DNA of 64,000 nucleotides from Shewanella sp. Arc9-LZ (GCF_010092445.1 NZ_CP048031.1:3658001-3722000); one strand, 5' to 3'. Counted from the first letter of the stretch, positions 43,201 through 53,532 are shown. Notes: a model not told the origin generated them from the letters alone. Program-made: numbers and translations.

Positions 43201-44094
43201 ATGAAAATATTAACGCGATTTACTCAATCATTTTTACTGACTATTGGTATTTTTTTGAGCTTGCTTGTCAGTAATGCGGCTATTGCTGCAGTGGATGAGT
43301 CTGAAGCGCTGTCAGATGCGAATCGTCTTGTGGAGACCCAGACGAAAATGGTGTTACATGATGAGTGGAACACCTTACTCAACCGTCATGTAAAACCGAT
43401 TCATTCAGGTCACAGTAGCGCGATAGATTACGCAGCAATACAACAAGATCGAGCCATATTGACCAGGTATCTCAACCAACTGAGTCAGATAACCCAAGCT
43501 GAATTTGATGCTTGGGATAAAGCATCGCAATTGGCATTTTTAATCAATGCTTACAACGCGTGGACCGTTGAACTTATCTTAACTAAATACCCTGATATAG
43601 ACTCAATCAAAGAGTTAGGCGGGTTATTTAGCTCACCTTGGGATAAAAGTTTTATTCCATTATTAGGTAAAACCCGCAGCCTTAATGATATTGAGCACAC
43701 ACTCATTCGTGGTAGCGATCGTTACAACGACCCAAGGATCCACTTCGCGGTAAACTGTGCCAGCATTGGTTGCCCTGCACTGCGTGAAGAAGCCTACACA
43801 GGCGCTAAACTCGAACTGCAATTAACCGAGCAAACTGAACGTTTTCTTGCGGATAATAGCCGAAATTATGCCAAGGGAGACAGCTTGTATTTGTCTTCTA
43901 TCTTTAAATGGTATGGCGATGACTTTACCAAAGGGTTTCGTAACACTCATTCGATTGAAGCGTTTTTACTGCTTTATTCTAATAGTGATAAAGGTGTTCT
44001 GACACTTACGCCAGCACAGCGTCAAGCGGCAGAAAAACAACAACTTGATATTGAATTTTTAGATTATGACTGGTCACTTAATGTTGCTGGCTAA
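43201..44094 (+). CDS. exported DUF547-domain protein
   Basis: The protein starts MKILTRFTQSFLLTIGIFLS with a signal peptide cut near AIAAVDES. The DUF547 motifs are clear: LAFLINAYNAWTVELIL, IHFAVNCASIGCPALREEAY and FKWYGDDF. DUF547 proteins are widespread and uncharacterised; a Cys/His-rich active site is likely (NCASIGCP). I start at ATG 43201 (297 residues); the frame opens upstream at a TTG without family similarity. A 100-base gap separates it from the reductase fusion, and ynjB overlaps its end. Confidence 0.85.
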   Translation: MKILTRFTQSFLLTIGIFLSLLVSNAAIAAVDESEALSDANRLVETQTKMVLHDEWNTLLNRHVKPIHSGHSSAIDYAAIQQDRAILTRYLNQLSQITQAEFDAWDKASQLAFLINAYNAWTVELILTKYPDIDSIKELGGLFSSPWDKSFIPLLGKTRSLNDIEHTLIRGSDRYNDPRIHFAVNCASIGCPALREEAYTGAKLELQLTEQTERFLADNSRNYAKGDSLYLSSIFKWYGDDFTKGFRNTHSIEAFLLLYSNSDKGVLTLTPAQRQAAEKQQLDIEFLDYDWSLNVAG

Positions 44095-45502
44095 TTTACG
44101 CTGGCAGCATATCGTTAGCACAGCCTTTTACAGCAACCTTATAAAATCTAAGGTTGCAGTAAGCTTTGGGCTTAGTGCTTTTTTGCTTACTGCTAGTCTT
44201 TGGGCTGGTATGGCTAATGCATCTAGCAACGGTGTTGTAAATGTTGCAGACAAGCCGTCGGCACGAATTCAAACATCAACATCAATCCGCGAGTCTGCTC
44301 AAACATCAGTTCAAGCATCAGTTAAAACAGCACAAACATCAAAGTCATCATGGCCAGAGGTTGAATCTCGAGGCGCTAATCAAGATGTGTACTTTCATGC
44401 TTGGGGTGGCGATCCGCAAATAAATCGTTATATTCAATGGGCCGCGAAACAAGTTAAGCAGCAATATCAGATCAATTTACACCATGTAAAACTCACCGAC
44501 ACCAGCGAAGCCGTCAGCCGAGTATTAGCCGAAAAATCAGCAAGCAATGATCATCAAGGACAAGTCGATTTAGTGTGGATTAACGGTGAAAATTTTGCCG
44601 CCATGGCCAAGCATCAACTGCTAGCGCCAAATTGGGTTACGCAATTACCCAACTTTGGTTTAACCGATCCAGATAACAATCCCGCGATGACCCGTGACTT
44701 TGGCGTGCCAACACAAGGGATGGAAGCACCATGGGGTAAAGCTGCGCTGACGTTTTACTACGACAGCATAGTGACCACATCACCACCGCAAACTTTGCAA
44801 CAATTAAGCCTATGGGCCAAACAACACCCAGGCAGATTCACCTACCCTAAGCCACCTGACTTTTTAGCCACCAGCTTTTTAAAGTACGCCTTAATTGTAC
44901 TGAACAACTCACAGCCTGAAGCGATTAAAAATTTGCTTTATCAACCCGCTACAACACAAAGCCAGGCTTTGTTATTGCCGGTATTGTGGCAATATTTAGA
45001 TGAACTACATCCGCATTTATGGCGCAAAGGTAGACACTTTATGTCTAGCGGCATGGAGCTTCGCCGCTTAATCGGCGATGGAGAACTTGCTCTAGCGTTT
45101 ACCTTTTCAGCCGCTGAAATTCCCGCGGCCGTTGCCCGTTTTGAATTACCCGACAGTAGCCGCAGTTATCGCATGCAAGATGGTAGTTTGAGCAATATTC
45201 ATTTTATCGCTATTCCCTATAATGCCGCTCACCTAGACAGCGCTAAATTGGTAGTCAATTTTTTACTGAGCCCACAAGCTCAAGCACACAAACAGCAAGC
45301 GAATATATGGGGCGACACCAGCGTGTTAGCACTATCAAAGCTGACTGCCGAACAGCAGACTTGGTTTGAGCCACCCGCTCAGTCACATCCCAGTGCCACT
45401 ATTGCTAACCAAGCAATCAGCCCAGCGTTAAGCGAGCCAGATCCAAGTTGGAGTAAGGTTATTACAAAGCTATGGTTACAACGCTATGGAGTGATGCAAT
45501 GA
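44066..45502 (+). CDS. ynjB: YnjB-like ABC substrate-binding protein
   Basis: This is the periplasmic binding component of a YnjBCD-type ABC importer. A signal anchor (VAVSFGLSAFLLTASLWAGMANA) precedes a Ser/Thr/Gln-rich linker and the binding domain, starting VYFHAWGGDPQINRYIQWAA. Later LVWINGENFAAM, WGKAALTFYYDS and GELALAFTFSAAE fit the family. The start is uncertain: ATG 44066 or 44081, both within the end of the DUF547 gene and without a clear ribosome site. It overlaps ynjC by ATGA. The ligand is unknown in E. coli too. Confidence 0.85.
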   Translation: MTGHLMLLANLRWQHIVSTAFYSNLIKSKVAVSFGLSAFLLTASLWAGMANASSNGVVNVADKPSARIQTSTSIRESAQTSVQASVKTAQTSKSSWPEVESRGANQDVYFHAWGGDPQINRYIQWAAKQVKQQYQINLHHVKLTDTSEAVSRVLAEKSASNDHQGQVDLVWINGENFAAMAKHQLLAPNWVTQLPNFGLTDPDNNPAMTRDFGVPTQGMEAPWGKAALTFYYDSIVTTSPPQTLQQLSLWAKQHPGRFTYPKPPDFLATSFLKYALIVLNNSQPEAIKNLLYQPATTQSQALLLPVLWQYLDELHPHLWRKGRHFMSSGMELRRLIGDGELALAFTFSAAEIPAAVARFELPDSSRSYRMQDGSLSNIHFIAIPYNAAHLDSAKLVVNFLLSPQAQAHKQQANIWGDTSVLALSKLTAEQQTWFEPPAQSHPSATIANQAISPALSEPDPSWSKVITKLWLQRYGVMQ

Positions 45503-47211
45503 GCACTATAGCCAAGCTGTTCAATCCAATTGTGCGCTTCAGTCCATTTATGATGATGGCTTTGTTACTGATCCCTGTATTGGGTGGGTTAATTGGCGTT
45601 ATTCTGCCTGCGTTTGGCTGGATCCCAGCACTGGATCAAACCCATTTTAGCTTGAATGGTTTTCAGCAATTATGGCAAACACCAGGCATTGGCCACATGG
45701 CGTTATTGAGTATCACCACCAGCTTGGTGAGTACCTTGTTGGCCTTTTTAATCACTATATTGATCCTAGCAAGTTACTTTAACAGTCCGTGGCTGGGTTA
45801 TATTCAACGCCTTTTAGGACCTATTCTGGTTATCCCTCATGCTGCTGCAGCCATTGCTATTGGATTTCTTATCACCCCGTCTGGCATGTTGTCTCGCTTA
45901 GTTTCACCTTGGTTAAGTGGTTGGGATGCACCACCCGATTGGCTATATCCACACGATGCGATGGGACTGAGTATTATTCTAGGCGTGACCTTAAAAGAAC
46001 TGCCTTTTTTATTACTGATGGCGCTAGGCGTATTAGCACAACCCGACCTTGGGCAAACACTACGGGCGCAACATAAAGTGGCATTGAGTTTAGGTTATTG
46101 CCCAATGACAGCATTTTTAAAAGTGGTGTTGCCAAGCCTGTATCCTCACTTACGCTTGCCAATATTGGCAGTATTGGCCTACGCCAGTGCCAGTGTAGAA
46201 ATCCCATTAATTTTAGGCCCCAACAATCCGCCGACATTGGCTGTAGCGATTATGCAGTGGTTTCATGACGTGGATTTAAGTTTACGGATCAAAGCGTCTG
46301 CGGGGGCGATATTACAAATTCAACTGACGTTATTCGTATTAGCCTGCTGGTGGTTACTGGAACGCTTGGTGAGTCGATTCGCTCAATCGATGTTAACCAA
46401 TGGCCAGCGCGAATACGGCGGCGCTATCATCCAAAAGATAACCCATGTCATCACCGCCTTAATGTTGACCATCATAGGTTTGGCATTAGTGGGAATGCTG
46501 CTGTGGTCTTTTGCTGGCTTTTGGCATTTCCCTGATGCCTTGCCTCAACAATTTGTAATGCTGCACTGGCAAACGGCATTGCAACAAATGCACACGCCAC
46601 TTATCGACACGGTACTGATTGCCCTCTGCGCAACCGCCCTAGCGATAACCTTAACCTTACTCACTTTAGAAGCAGAGCAGCACAGCGGAAAACCGCTATC
46701 GCTGCTGGGCAGTGTATTAATTTATCTGCCCTTGCTTATTCCAAGTATCGCGTTTTTATTTGGTTTGGTGTGGTTACTTGAGCAAGTAAACAGTCAACAC
46801 ACCTTTATCAATGTGGTACTGGCCCATTTGTTATTTGTATTACCCTATGTGTTTTTATCGCTGGCCAGTAGCTATCGTCGTTTAGACCCACGCTTTAGTA
46901 TTGTTGCGGCCAGTCTTGGGGCCACCAAAGCAAAAATATTTTTCCGGATTAAACTGCCCATGCTAATTGGGCCGATATTCATTGCTTGCGCATTAGGTTT
47001 AGCCATTAGCTTTAGCCAATACTTACCAACCTTACTCACTGGTGGTGGACGCATCAACACCATTACCACTGAAGCCGTTTCGCTCGCCAATGGTGGAAGC
47101 CGCAGGATCAGTGCCGTATATGCGTTAATGCAAATGATCCTCCCAGCTTTAGGTTTTTTACTGGCTTGGCTATTGCCAAAAATGTTAGTCAAACGCCACC
47201 AACAAGGATAA
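45499..47211 (+). CDS. ynjC: YnjC-like ABC transporter permease
   Basis: This 570-residue protein is a fused permease with two binding-protein-dependent transport domains, about 12 helices. The EAA loops are seen in HKVALSLGYCPMTAFLKVVLPSLYPHL and RFSIVAASLGATKAKIFFRIKLPMLIGP. I start at ATG 45499, which overlaps the ynjB stop (ATGA) and has GGAG seven bases upstream; the frame opens nine codons earlier. It is followed by ynjD after 2 bases. Two-domain permeases of this type occur in iron/thiamine-class importers. Confidence 0.9.
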   Translation: MSTIAKLFNPIVRFSPFMMMALLLIPVLGGLIGVILPAFGWIPALDQTHFSLNGFQQLWQTPGIGHMALLSITTSLVSTLLAFLITILILASYFNSPWLGYIQRLLGPILVIPHAAAAIAIGFLITPSGMLSRLVSPWLSGWDAPPDWLYPHDAMGLSIILGVTLKELPFLLLMALGVLAQPDLGQTLRAQHKVALSLGYCPMTAFLKVVLPSLYPHLRLPILAVLAYASASVEIPLILGPNNPPTLAVAIMQWFHDVDLSLRIKASAGAILQIQLTLFVLACWWLLERLVSRFAQSMLTNGQREYGGAIIQKITHVITALMLTIIGLALVGMLLWSFAGFWHFPDALPQQFVMLHWQTALQQMHTPLIDTVLIALCATALAITLTLLTLEAEQHSGKPLSLLGSVLIYLPLLIPSIAFLFGLVWLLEQVNSQHTFINVVLAHLLFVLPYVFLSLASSYRRLDPRFSIVAASLGATKAKIFFRIKLPMLIGPIFIACALGLAISFSQYLPTLLTGGGRINTITTEAVSLANGGSRRISAVYALMQMILPALGFLLAWLLPKMLVKRHQQG

Positions 47212-47213
47212 TA

Positions 47214-47882
47214 ATGCAAACATTCGTGAGTACAGCCAACGGCTCAAATACCACCTCAACATCAGAACTCACCATTGATGGGCTGATCTTGCGTCGCCAG
47301 CAACAAAGCTTATTATCATTAAGCGCGACCATTCGTGGCGGTGAAATATTGACTATTATGGGCCCATCTGGCAGCGGCAAATCAACGCTATTAAACTGGT
47401 TAACTGGCATGTTGCCAGCGGGATTTAGTGCTGAAGGTCAGTTGCATTTAAACGGCCAAAATATCACCACAACAGCCAGTCATCTACGCCATATTGGTTT
47501 GCTCTACCAAGACCCATTATTATTTCCGCATTTATCCGTGGCAGGAAACATCGGCTTTGCCATGCCGCCAAGCCCCAAAGCACAGCGACAAGCCGCAATT
47601 AGTGAAGCGTTAACCCTAGTGGGTCTGGGTGGATTAGAACAACGTGACCCGCAAAGTTTATCTGGCGGTCAGCAAGCTAGGGTGGCATTGCTGCGGGTAT
47701 TGCTTAGCCAACCCAAAGCCATATTATTAGACGAGCCCTTTAGTAAGCTAGACAGTCAGTTACGTCAAGAAACCCGACAATTAGTATTTGATCAAATACG
47801 CCAGCATCAGCTACCTGCCATTATGGTGACTCACGATCAAACAGATGCCGATGCCGCTCAAGGTAAAGTCATCTCACTTTGA
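47214..47882 (+). CDS. ynjD: YnjD-like ABC transporter ATPase
   Basis: This 222-residue ATPase powers the YnjBC importer. Walker A is GPSGSGKSTLLNWL, the Q-loop LLYQDPLLFP, the ABC signature LSGGQQARVALLRVLL, Walker B AILLDEPFSKLD and the switch histidine in MVTHDQTDA. Start ATG 47214 has AAGGA five bases upstream; the frame continues back into ynjC. Its length without a C-terminal regulatory domain fits YnjD. Confidence 0.93.
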   Translation: MQTFVSTANGSNTTSTSELTIDGLILRRQQQSLLSLSATIRGGEILTIMGPSGSGKSTLLNWLTGMLPAGFSAEGQLHLNGQNITTTASHLRHIGLLYQDPLLFPHLSVAGNIGFAMPPSPKAQRQAAISEALTLVGLGGLEQRDPQSLSGGQQARVALLRVLLSQPKAILLDEPFSKLDSQLRQETRQLVFDQIRQHQLPAIMVTHDQTDADAAQGKVISL

Positions 47883-48049
47883 GTTGTGGTACTAAATGAC
47901 TAAAACCCTACTCAAATAGAAAGTACTGTAATCAACTGTACTGATGTAGGTAATACACAGATAGCTAAAAAATAGATAAGTCGTGACATAACAAACTCGC
48001 GACTTTAAAAAATTGAAAAGATAATCAAGAGATTAATTGGAATGACATC

Positions 48050-48715
48050 ATGCTAGATAGATTTATCACCCCAGTAATAAAGCCACTGTTAGCCCCAGTT
48101 GTGCTGCTACTAGACAAAAAGAATGTCCATCCCGATCAGCTCACATTAGTCGGTTTCGGTTTAGGCATGCTGGCAGTGCCGTTACTGGCATTACAACTTT
48201 GGTATGGCGCCTTGTTTTTTATCGCACTGAATCGGATTATCGACGGACTCGATGGCGCCCTTGCTCGCCACCAAAAACACACCAGTGCCGCAGGTGGCTA
48301 TTTAGATATTTGTGTCGACTTTCTGTTTTATGCGGCCATTCCGCTAGGATTCGCCTTGGCCAACCCTAATGAAAATGCCTTAGCCGCGGCAGTGTTGTTA
48401 ACCGTATTCATTGGCACAGGCTCAAGCTTTTTAGCCTTTGCCATACCGGCCGAAAAGCTGAATCTGCCTCGACCACAATTTGCCAATAAGAGCTTTTACT
48501 TTTTAAACGGCTTAACTGAAGGCACCGAAACCATCGCCTTCTTTGTCGCATTTTGTTTGTGGCCGGCTTATTTCCCAGAACTTGCCTATAGCTTTGCATT
48601 TTTAGGCGCAATTACCATTTTCACCCGTATACATGGTGGCTATCACACTCTGAAAAATCATACGGTGAAAAAAAACACTTCAGTTAATCAATCTCAACGA
48701 GGTAAATCAACATGA
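48050..48715 (+). CDS. ynjF: YnjF-like CDP-alcohol phosphatidyltransferase
   Basis: This membrane enzyme (221 residues) has the CDP-alcohol phosphotransferase signature in the form DGLDGALARHQKHTSAAGGYLDICVDF (DG-x2-AR-x8-G-x3-D-x3-D). It matches E. coli YnjF from MLDRFITP to the C-terminal FTRIHGGYHTLK region. It would join a CDP-activated lipid to an alcohol head group; the acceptor is unknown. In E. coli ynjF also lies at the end of the ynjABCDEF cluster. The stop overlaps the next gene's start (ATGA). Confidence 0.9.
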   Translation: MLDRFITPVIKPLLAPVVLLLDKKNVHPDQLTLVGFGLGMLAVPLLALQLWYGALFFIALNRIIDGLDGALARHQKHTSAAGGYLDICVDFLFYAAIPLGFALANPNENALAAAVLLTVFIGTGSSFLAFAIPAEKLNLPRPQFANKSFYFLNGLTEGTETIAFFVAFCLWPAYFPELAYSFAFLGAITIFTRIHGGYHTLKNHTVKKNTSVNQSQRGKST

Positions 48716-49524
48716 TGGACGATATTTCATCCATTCGACTCGGGGCATTTTTAACGATATTGATAATCATGCTGCTACTGGAGTTTTGGTTGCCTGCTAG
48801 GCATTTGCCCAATAGAGCCAACGCACCGAAACCAGCTACGCGTTGGGTAGGCAATATCGGTATATTGGTTATTTCAGCAATAGCAGCCCGAATGGTATTA
48901 CCAATAGGATTAGCAGGTATTGCACTGTACTGTCAGCAACAACAATGGGGACTGTTCAATTATATTGCATTACCTGATTGGGCTAGCATCACCATAAGCT
49001 TATTGTTATTAGACCTGCTTATTTATTGGCAACACAGGCTGTTTCATCGTGTCCCATTATTGTGGCGATTACATAAAGTTCATCATGCTGACGTTCATGT
49101 CGACAGTACGACTGCGTTGCGATTTCACCCACTAGAAATTATCGCCAGCATTGGGGTTAAAGCATTAGCGATCATCCTACTAGGGGTACCAGCCAGTGCA
49201 GTGATCTTATTTGAGATTTTATTAAATGGTTTAGCCATATTTAACCATGCCAATATCCGACTATCACCAAGGCTAGAACGCGTCGTCAGAACCGTATTAG
49301 TAACTCAAATATTGCACCGAATTCATCACAGCCAAATAATGTGCGAAACCAACAGCAACTTTGGTTTTAGTATTGTGTGGTGGGATCGTCTATTTGGTAC
49401 TTATTCTGCTAAGGCCAGTAAAGCAGACGAGGATATCGACATAGGATTAATTGAATACCAAAACGCGAAACAAAACGCTTGGTTAACAGGGTTGCTATGG
49501 ATGCCGTTTACCCATAAAAAATAA
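48712..49524 (+). CDS. fatty acid hydroxylase / sterol desaturase family protein
   Basis: This 270-residue membrane protein has the di-iron histidine boxes of the family: HRLFH, HKVHHADVHVD, FHP and HRIHHS, between four or so helices. Members hydroxylate or desaturate lipids or carotenoids with oxygen. It overlaps ynjF by four bases, so a phosphatidyltransferase and a lipid oxygenase are made together, which suggests a membrane lipid modification. The exact substrate is unknown. Confidence 0.87.
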   Translation: MMDDISSIRLGAFLTILIIMLLLEFWLPARHLPNRANAPKPATRWVGNIGILVISAIAARMVLPIGLAGIALYCQQQQWGLFNYIALPDWASITISLLLLDLLIYWQHRLFHRVPLLWRLHKVHHADVHVDSTTALRFHPLEIIASIGVKALAIILLGVPASAVILFEILLNGLAIFNHANIRLSPRLERVVRTVLVTQILHRIHHSQIMCETNSNFGFSIVWWDRLFGTYSAKASKADEDIDIGLIEYQNAKQNAWLTGLLWMPFTHKK

Positions 49525-49741
49525 CGGTTTACGTTGATTTTTACCAGCACTAATGATTAAGCAATAAACAGAATAATACTACGATCTTATTTAATTTATA
49601 AATAGGACTTGGTACGGTTAAAGGTCAAAGGTTAGAAGTATTTATTATGCATTTTTGTGATATGTGACTGCTGAAGCACTTGATTAATCGATGATAGTTT
49701 ATCAAAATATTATTAATATATTGCTAAAGGATAAAGATACT

Positions 49742-50827
49742 ATGATCGGTTTTACCCAAGGTTTGAAAACTAAAATAGCCGACTTAGAACACCAATTAGT
49801 CACTCATAAACAGCAACATTCAGATGAATTAAATCAATTACAACAGACTATTACGCAATTAAGCCAGCAGTTAAACCATTCTAATAGCCAATCTGAATAC
49901 GATACCGCACGCGCTAATTTACAATTGCTGGGCGCAACAATGCTCAATGATATTCGCGACACCACCTTGGCAAACTCAATTAAGTTAGACGAAGAAAAAC
50001 AAATGCTATCTGAATTAGATAAGTTATTTAATCAAACACATGTCGCGATTGGCAACTTAAAAAAACGAGCTGGGCATCTAAATGACCATGCAGAAAAAAG
50101 CATGGCTACTGCCGCAGAATTAAGTCTTTCGGCTAATGGAATAAGTAGTTTAGTTTCATCTATCCAGCAAATTTCTGAACAAACCAATCTACTTGCTCTT
50201 AATGCAGCCATTGAAGCTGCACGAGCTGGTGATGCAGGCCGTGGCTTTGCAGTGGTGGCAAGCGAAGTGCGCCAACTGGCCAGTAATGCTCATGATGCCA
50301 GCGCTAATATTGAAAAATTAGTCGCCACAGTTATTGAACAAACTGAACAAATTAAGAATGTAGTCATTACCAACCAAACTTGCTCTAGGGATATTGCTGT
50401 ATCTTCAGAACAAATTGATCAAGTGGTGACTGATGTATTACAAAGCTCAGGCGTGATGAAACGAGTCATTGGAGAAGCCTCTATGACTGCTTTCTTAACC
50501 ACGGTAAAACTAGATCACAGCGTATGGAAAAGTAATGTATACAGCGTGTTGGCAAATAAAGATCTAAATGCCAGTGTTAATAGCCACACTGAATGCAGAC
50601 TTGGTAAATGGTATTACAAAGGCGAAGGTCAAAATTTTGCCAGTTTATCCAGTTTTAAAACTATCGAACAACCACATACAACCGTACACAGTGCAGGTAA
50701 AGCAGCTGTTATAGCCATGCAGTCGGGTAATGAGTCGACTATTTTGGCTCATCTTGAAACCATGGAACAGGCCAGTATCAATGTGGTTCGCGCAATCGAT
50801 CATTTGCTCACGCAAAGCCAGCAGTAA
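49742..50827 (+). CDS. soluble chemoreceptor with CZB domain
   Basis: This chemotaxis signalling protein has no membrane helix. A coiled coil (about 15-65) leads to the MCP hairpin with the conserved tip [35 protein letters not shown] (in part), then a C-terminal CZB zinc-binding domain with its His/Cys ligands: [18 protein letters not shown] and [12 protein letters not shown] receptors sense zinc or hypochlorous acid. I start at ATG 49742 (361 residues) with AAGGA upstream; ATG 49691 has none. Confidence 0.9.
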   Translation: MIGFTQGLKTKIADLEHQLVTHKQQHSDELNQLQQTITQLSQQLNHSNSQSEYDTARANLQLLGATMLNDIRDTTLANSIKLDEEKQMLSELDKLFNQTHVAIGNLKKRAGHLNDHAEKSMATAAELSLSANGISSLVSSIQQISEQTNLLALNAAIEAARAGDAGRGFAVVASEVRQLASNAHDASANIEKLVATVIEQTEQIKNVVITNQTCSRDIAVSSEQIDQVVTDVLQSSGVMKRVIGEASMTAFLTTVKLDHSVWKSNVYSVLANKDLNASVNSHTECRLGKWYYKGEGQNFASLSSFKTIEQPHTTVHSAGKAAVIAMQSGNESTILAHLETMEQASINVVRAIDHLLTQSQQ

Positions 50828-50918
50828 AATTAACCTCACAACTTCATGAGCCTACAAAATAAATAATATCGTGTTGCATGATTTCCCCTCTAAATAACGT
50901 CAATGACACTTTAATCTG

Positions 50919-50945
50919 CAATCCTGAGGCTAGCGCCTTGGATTG
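50919..50945. other. hairpin in the chemoreceptor-mtnN gap
   Basis: CAATCC ... GGATTG enclosing AGGC-TAGC-GCCT forms a stem with a small bulge. No T-run follows. The rest of the 330-base gap (50828-51159) shows nothing recognised except the mtnN leader. Confidence 0.4.
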
Positions 50946-51159
50946 AGGTTATTGTGCTGTCATTAATTAAGGTTAAAAAGAGCAATCACTTCCAATTACT
51001 ATGGATTAAATTAGCCATAATAGAATAATATCAACACGAGGTTTAGCCACAAATAACCAATTAATGGGTCAATAAAATCACTGTCAGTTTTCACTAATTT
51101 ATCGAGCTCATGGTATATTAGCGCCCATTCGAATTTGCTTATTCAGTTAAGGTTTACAC

Positions 51160-51852
51160 ATGAAAATCGGTATTATTGGCGCAATGGAGCCAGAAGTTGT
51201 TCATTTAGTTCAAGCTATTGTAGAACCAGTACATACAACAATTGCTGGCATCGAATTTATTAGCGGCACCATTGCCGGTAAAGACGTGGTTGTGACCCGC
51301 TCAGGTATCGGTAAAGTAGCAGCCAGTATTGCAACCACATTATTAATCGAAAAGTTTGCCGCAACCCATGTGATTAACACCGGTTCTGCTGGCGGTTTTG
51401 TCGATTCATTGGCAATTGGCGATATTGTCATTTCATCAGAAGTGCGTCATCACGATGTAGACGTCACAGCATTTGGTTATGAAATTGGCCAAATGGCTCA
51501 GCAACCTGCGGCATTTATGCCAGATAGCATCTTAGTCAATGCGGCCAAAAGTGCTGTCGCTGAATTAGGTGAAGTTAAGGCAATTGAAGGGTTAATTTGT
51601 ACTGGCGACAGCTTTATTTGCGATCCTGTACGCACAAAAATCATGCGTGAAAACTTTCCAACGATGGCAGCTTGTGAGATGGAAGGCGCAGCGATTGCAC
51701 AAGTATGTCACCAGTTTAACGTGCCATTTGTGGTTATTCGCTCGCTATCAGACAATGCAAACAATGACTCACCCGTTGATTTTGACTCGTACATTATCAA
51801 AGCAGGTATGCATTCAGCAATGATGGTTATCGCGCTATTACAACAGCTGTAA
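51160..51852 (+). CDS. mtnN: 5'-methylthioadenosine/S-adenosylhomocysteine nucleosidase
   Basis: MtnN cleaves adenine from MTA and SAH in methyl recycling and autoinducer-2 precursor formation. It begins [67 protein letters not shown] (catalytic Glu region) and [10 protein letters not shown] with the catalytic Asp follow. Length 230 is typical. A hairpin follows its stop. In Shewanella it precedes a CobD-like gene, as here. Confidence 0.96.
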   Translation: MKIGIIGAMEPEVVHLVQAIVEPVHTTIAGIEFISGTIAGKDVVVTRSGIGKVAASIATTLLIEKFAATHVINTGSAGGFVDSLAIGDIVISSEVRHHDVDVTAFGYEIGQMAQQPAAFMPDSILVNAAKSAVAELGEVKAIEGLICTGDSFICDPVRTKIMRENFPTMAACEMEGAAIAQVCHQFNVPFVVIRSLSDNANNDSPVDFDSYIIKAGMHSAMMVIALLQQL

Positions 51853-51862
51853 TCGGTCTACA

Positions 51863-51895
51863 CTTAGCTCGGACCCGCTATAGGGCCGAGCTAAG
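51863..51895. other. strong hairpin after mtnN
   Basis: CTTAGCTCGG (51863-51872) pairs with CCGAGCTAAG (51886-51895), with a further CCC/GGG and one bulge. No T-run follows, so read-through into the CobD-like gene is likely. Confidence 0.55.
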
Positions 51896-51936
51896 CAGGC
51901 TTCATAAACAATACAACAGCACATTATTGAGTCTCT

Positions 51937-52944
51937 ATGGTCAATCAATTATTCAATCCTCAATTACTGAGCCAAGACGGCGGATTGCTTCAGAGCTGTT
52001 GTATTTTATTTTGCGCATTAATATTGGCTCGGTTTGCTCCTATTCCTAGAGAGCTGCAACCATTATTATGGTTTAACCGTTTAGCGGTATTAATTTCCAG
52101 TAAGGTTAACCACCCAGACCGAGCTGTGAGCCAACAACTTATCGCTGGGATTTTAGCCACACTTATTTTGATAGTACCTAGCGGGATTATCGTCAGTTTT
52201 TTACTCAGCCTTGCCGCCTACCCATGGTTTTTTGAGCTAATCATCTTGTATTTTTGTTTATGCGACTCAGCATTTAAACCCGTGGCTGAAAAGGTCGTTA
52301 CAGCAATAAAAACTGGTAATAAGCAAGACGCAAAACAACTACTCACCCCATGGGTACGTCAGAATACTCAAGTGTTATCTGAAGTCGGTTTAAGTAAAAC
52401 CACCATTGAAAAACTTTTTACCACTCCCATTTACGGCACCTTAGCGACTATATTGTTTTTTAGCTTAGGCGGCGCTACCATGGCATTAGTAGTGCGGATG
52501 TTAAGACAACTAGAACATTGCTGGCCGCCATATCATCCACACTTTCATATGTTTTCGAGTTTTGTAGGCCAATTCAATCGGGTAATTTTTTTCATACCAA
52601 CCTTATTATGGCATTGCTCGTTAGCGATTCAGTTTGGGCAACTGGGTATTAGGTCTATTTTTTCGCAGCCAATATCAGCTCAAACCAATAAAAATCAATT
52701 GAATAATCATTACAGCAGTTATGCGTTAGCGGCTAAGTTATTGAAGATAGAGCTTGGTGGCCCCCAGCAATTTATCGAAAATGGTAAGACAATTCGGGTC
52801 GATTTACCGAAAGTAAAAGCGGGTCCCTTGCCAGATCATCGCTACATAAGCCAAGCAATCACAGTGACACAAACCGCGAACCTATTTTGGATAAGCTTAA
52901 CGTTATTATTGCCATTAATATGGACAGGATTAAGATTACTTTAA
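51937..52944 (+). CDS. CobD/CbiB-like membrane protein
   Basis: This 335-residue membrane protein resembles CobD/CbiB, which attaches the aminopropanol arm in cobamide synthesis. Family features are the WFNRLAVLISSKVNHPDRAVSQQLIAG start region, FKPVAEKVVTAIKTG, and FVGQFNRVIFFIPTLLW. It is divergent from the canonical length and sequence and no other cobalamin gene is close, so it may be an orphan with another role. It lies 84 bases after mtnN. Confidence 0.7.
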   Translation: MVNQLFNPQLLSQDGGLLQSCCILFCALILARFAPIPRELQPLLWFNRLAVLISSKVNHPDRAVSQQLIAGILATLILIVPSGIIVSFLLSLAAYPWFFELIILYFCLCDSAFKPVAEKVVTAIKTGNKQDAKQLLTPWVRQNTQVLSEVGLSKTTIEKLFTTPIYGTLATILFFSLGGATMALVVRMLRQLEHCWPPYHPHFHMFSSFVGQFNRVIFFIPTLLWHCSLAIQFGQLGIRSIFSQPISAQTNKNQLNNHYSSYALAAKLLKIELGGPQQFIENGKTIRVDLPKVKAGPLPDHRYISQAITVTQTANLFWISLTLLLPLIWTGLRLL

Positions 52945-53142
52945 ACGTATAAATCTTGTTTTAAACAGGCTATTATTTAGCAATTATGAATCAATATTTG
53001 TCTATTTTGTCTGTGCGTCATATTCGCTTGTTAATATAAGGATATTACATCACAAGGTCATTGCATTTTTACAACATATTAACCTTTTAAATAACAAAAA
53101 ATTGATTATTGTCTGCTTAAAAACCTGTTTAGGAATATCGCT

Positions 53143-53532
53143 TTGTTGAACAACTTACATGTATCGTTAACGACTCCGGCATTATTATTCCCGGCAATTT
53201 CCTTATTGCTATTGGCCTACACAAATCGATTTTTTTCATTAGCGGCATTAATCCGCCAACTCAGTAACGACAAAAAACCAGTGCAAGGCGAGCAAATTAA
53301 AAATTTACGCCAACGCATCATTATCATCCGAAAAATGCAAGAAGCCGGTGTCAGCAGCTTTGCCCTATGTGTGTTTTGTATGATTTTGATTTATGTTGGT
53401 TTTAACCAAATTGGTTCGATAGTTTTTGGGTTAAGTTTATTGTTGTTATTGTATTCGTTAATTTTATCTGTAATCGAGATCCGTATTTCAGTAGATGCTC
53501 TGACTATTCACCTTGAAGAGTTAAGTAAATGA
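53143..53532 (+). CDS. DUF2721 membrane protein
   Basis: This 129-residue protein has three helices: an N-terminal one (TTPALLFPAISLLLLAYTNRFF) and two near the end, with a central charged region IRQL...NLRQRIIIIRKMQEAG. This is the DUF2721 layout. The start is a TTG at 53143 with AGGA eight bases upstream; no ATG exists near. Its stop overlaps the TRIC gene start by ATGA. The function is unknown. Confidence 0.75.
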   Translation: MLNNLHVSLTTPALLFPAISLLLLAYTNRFFSLAALIRQLSNDKKPVQGEQIKNLRQRIIIIRKMQEAGVSSFALCVFCMILIYVGFNQIGSIVFGLSLLLLLYSLILSVIEIRISVDALTIHLEELSK

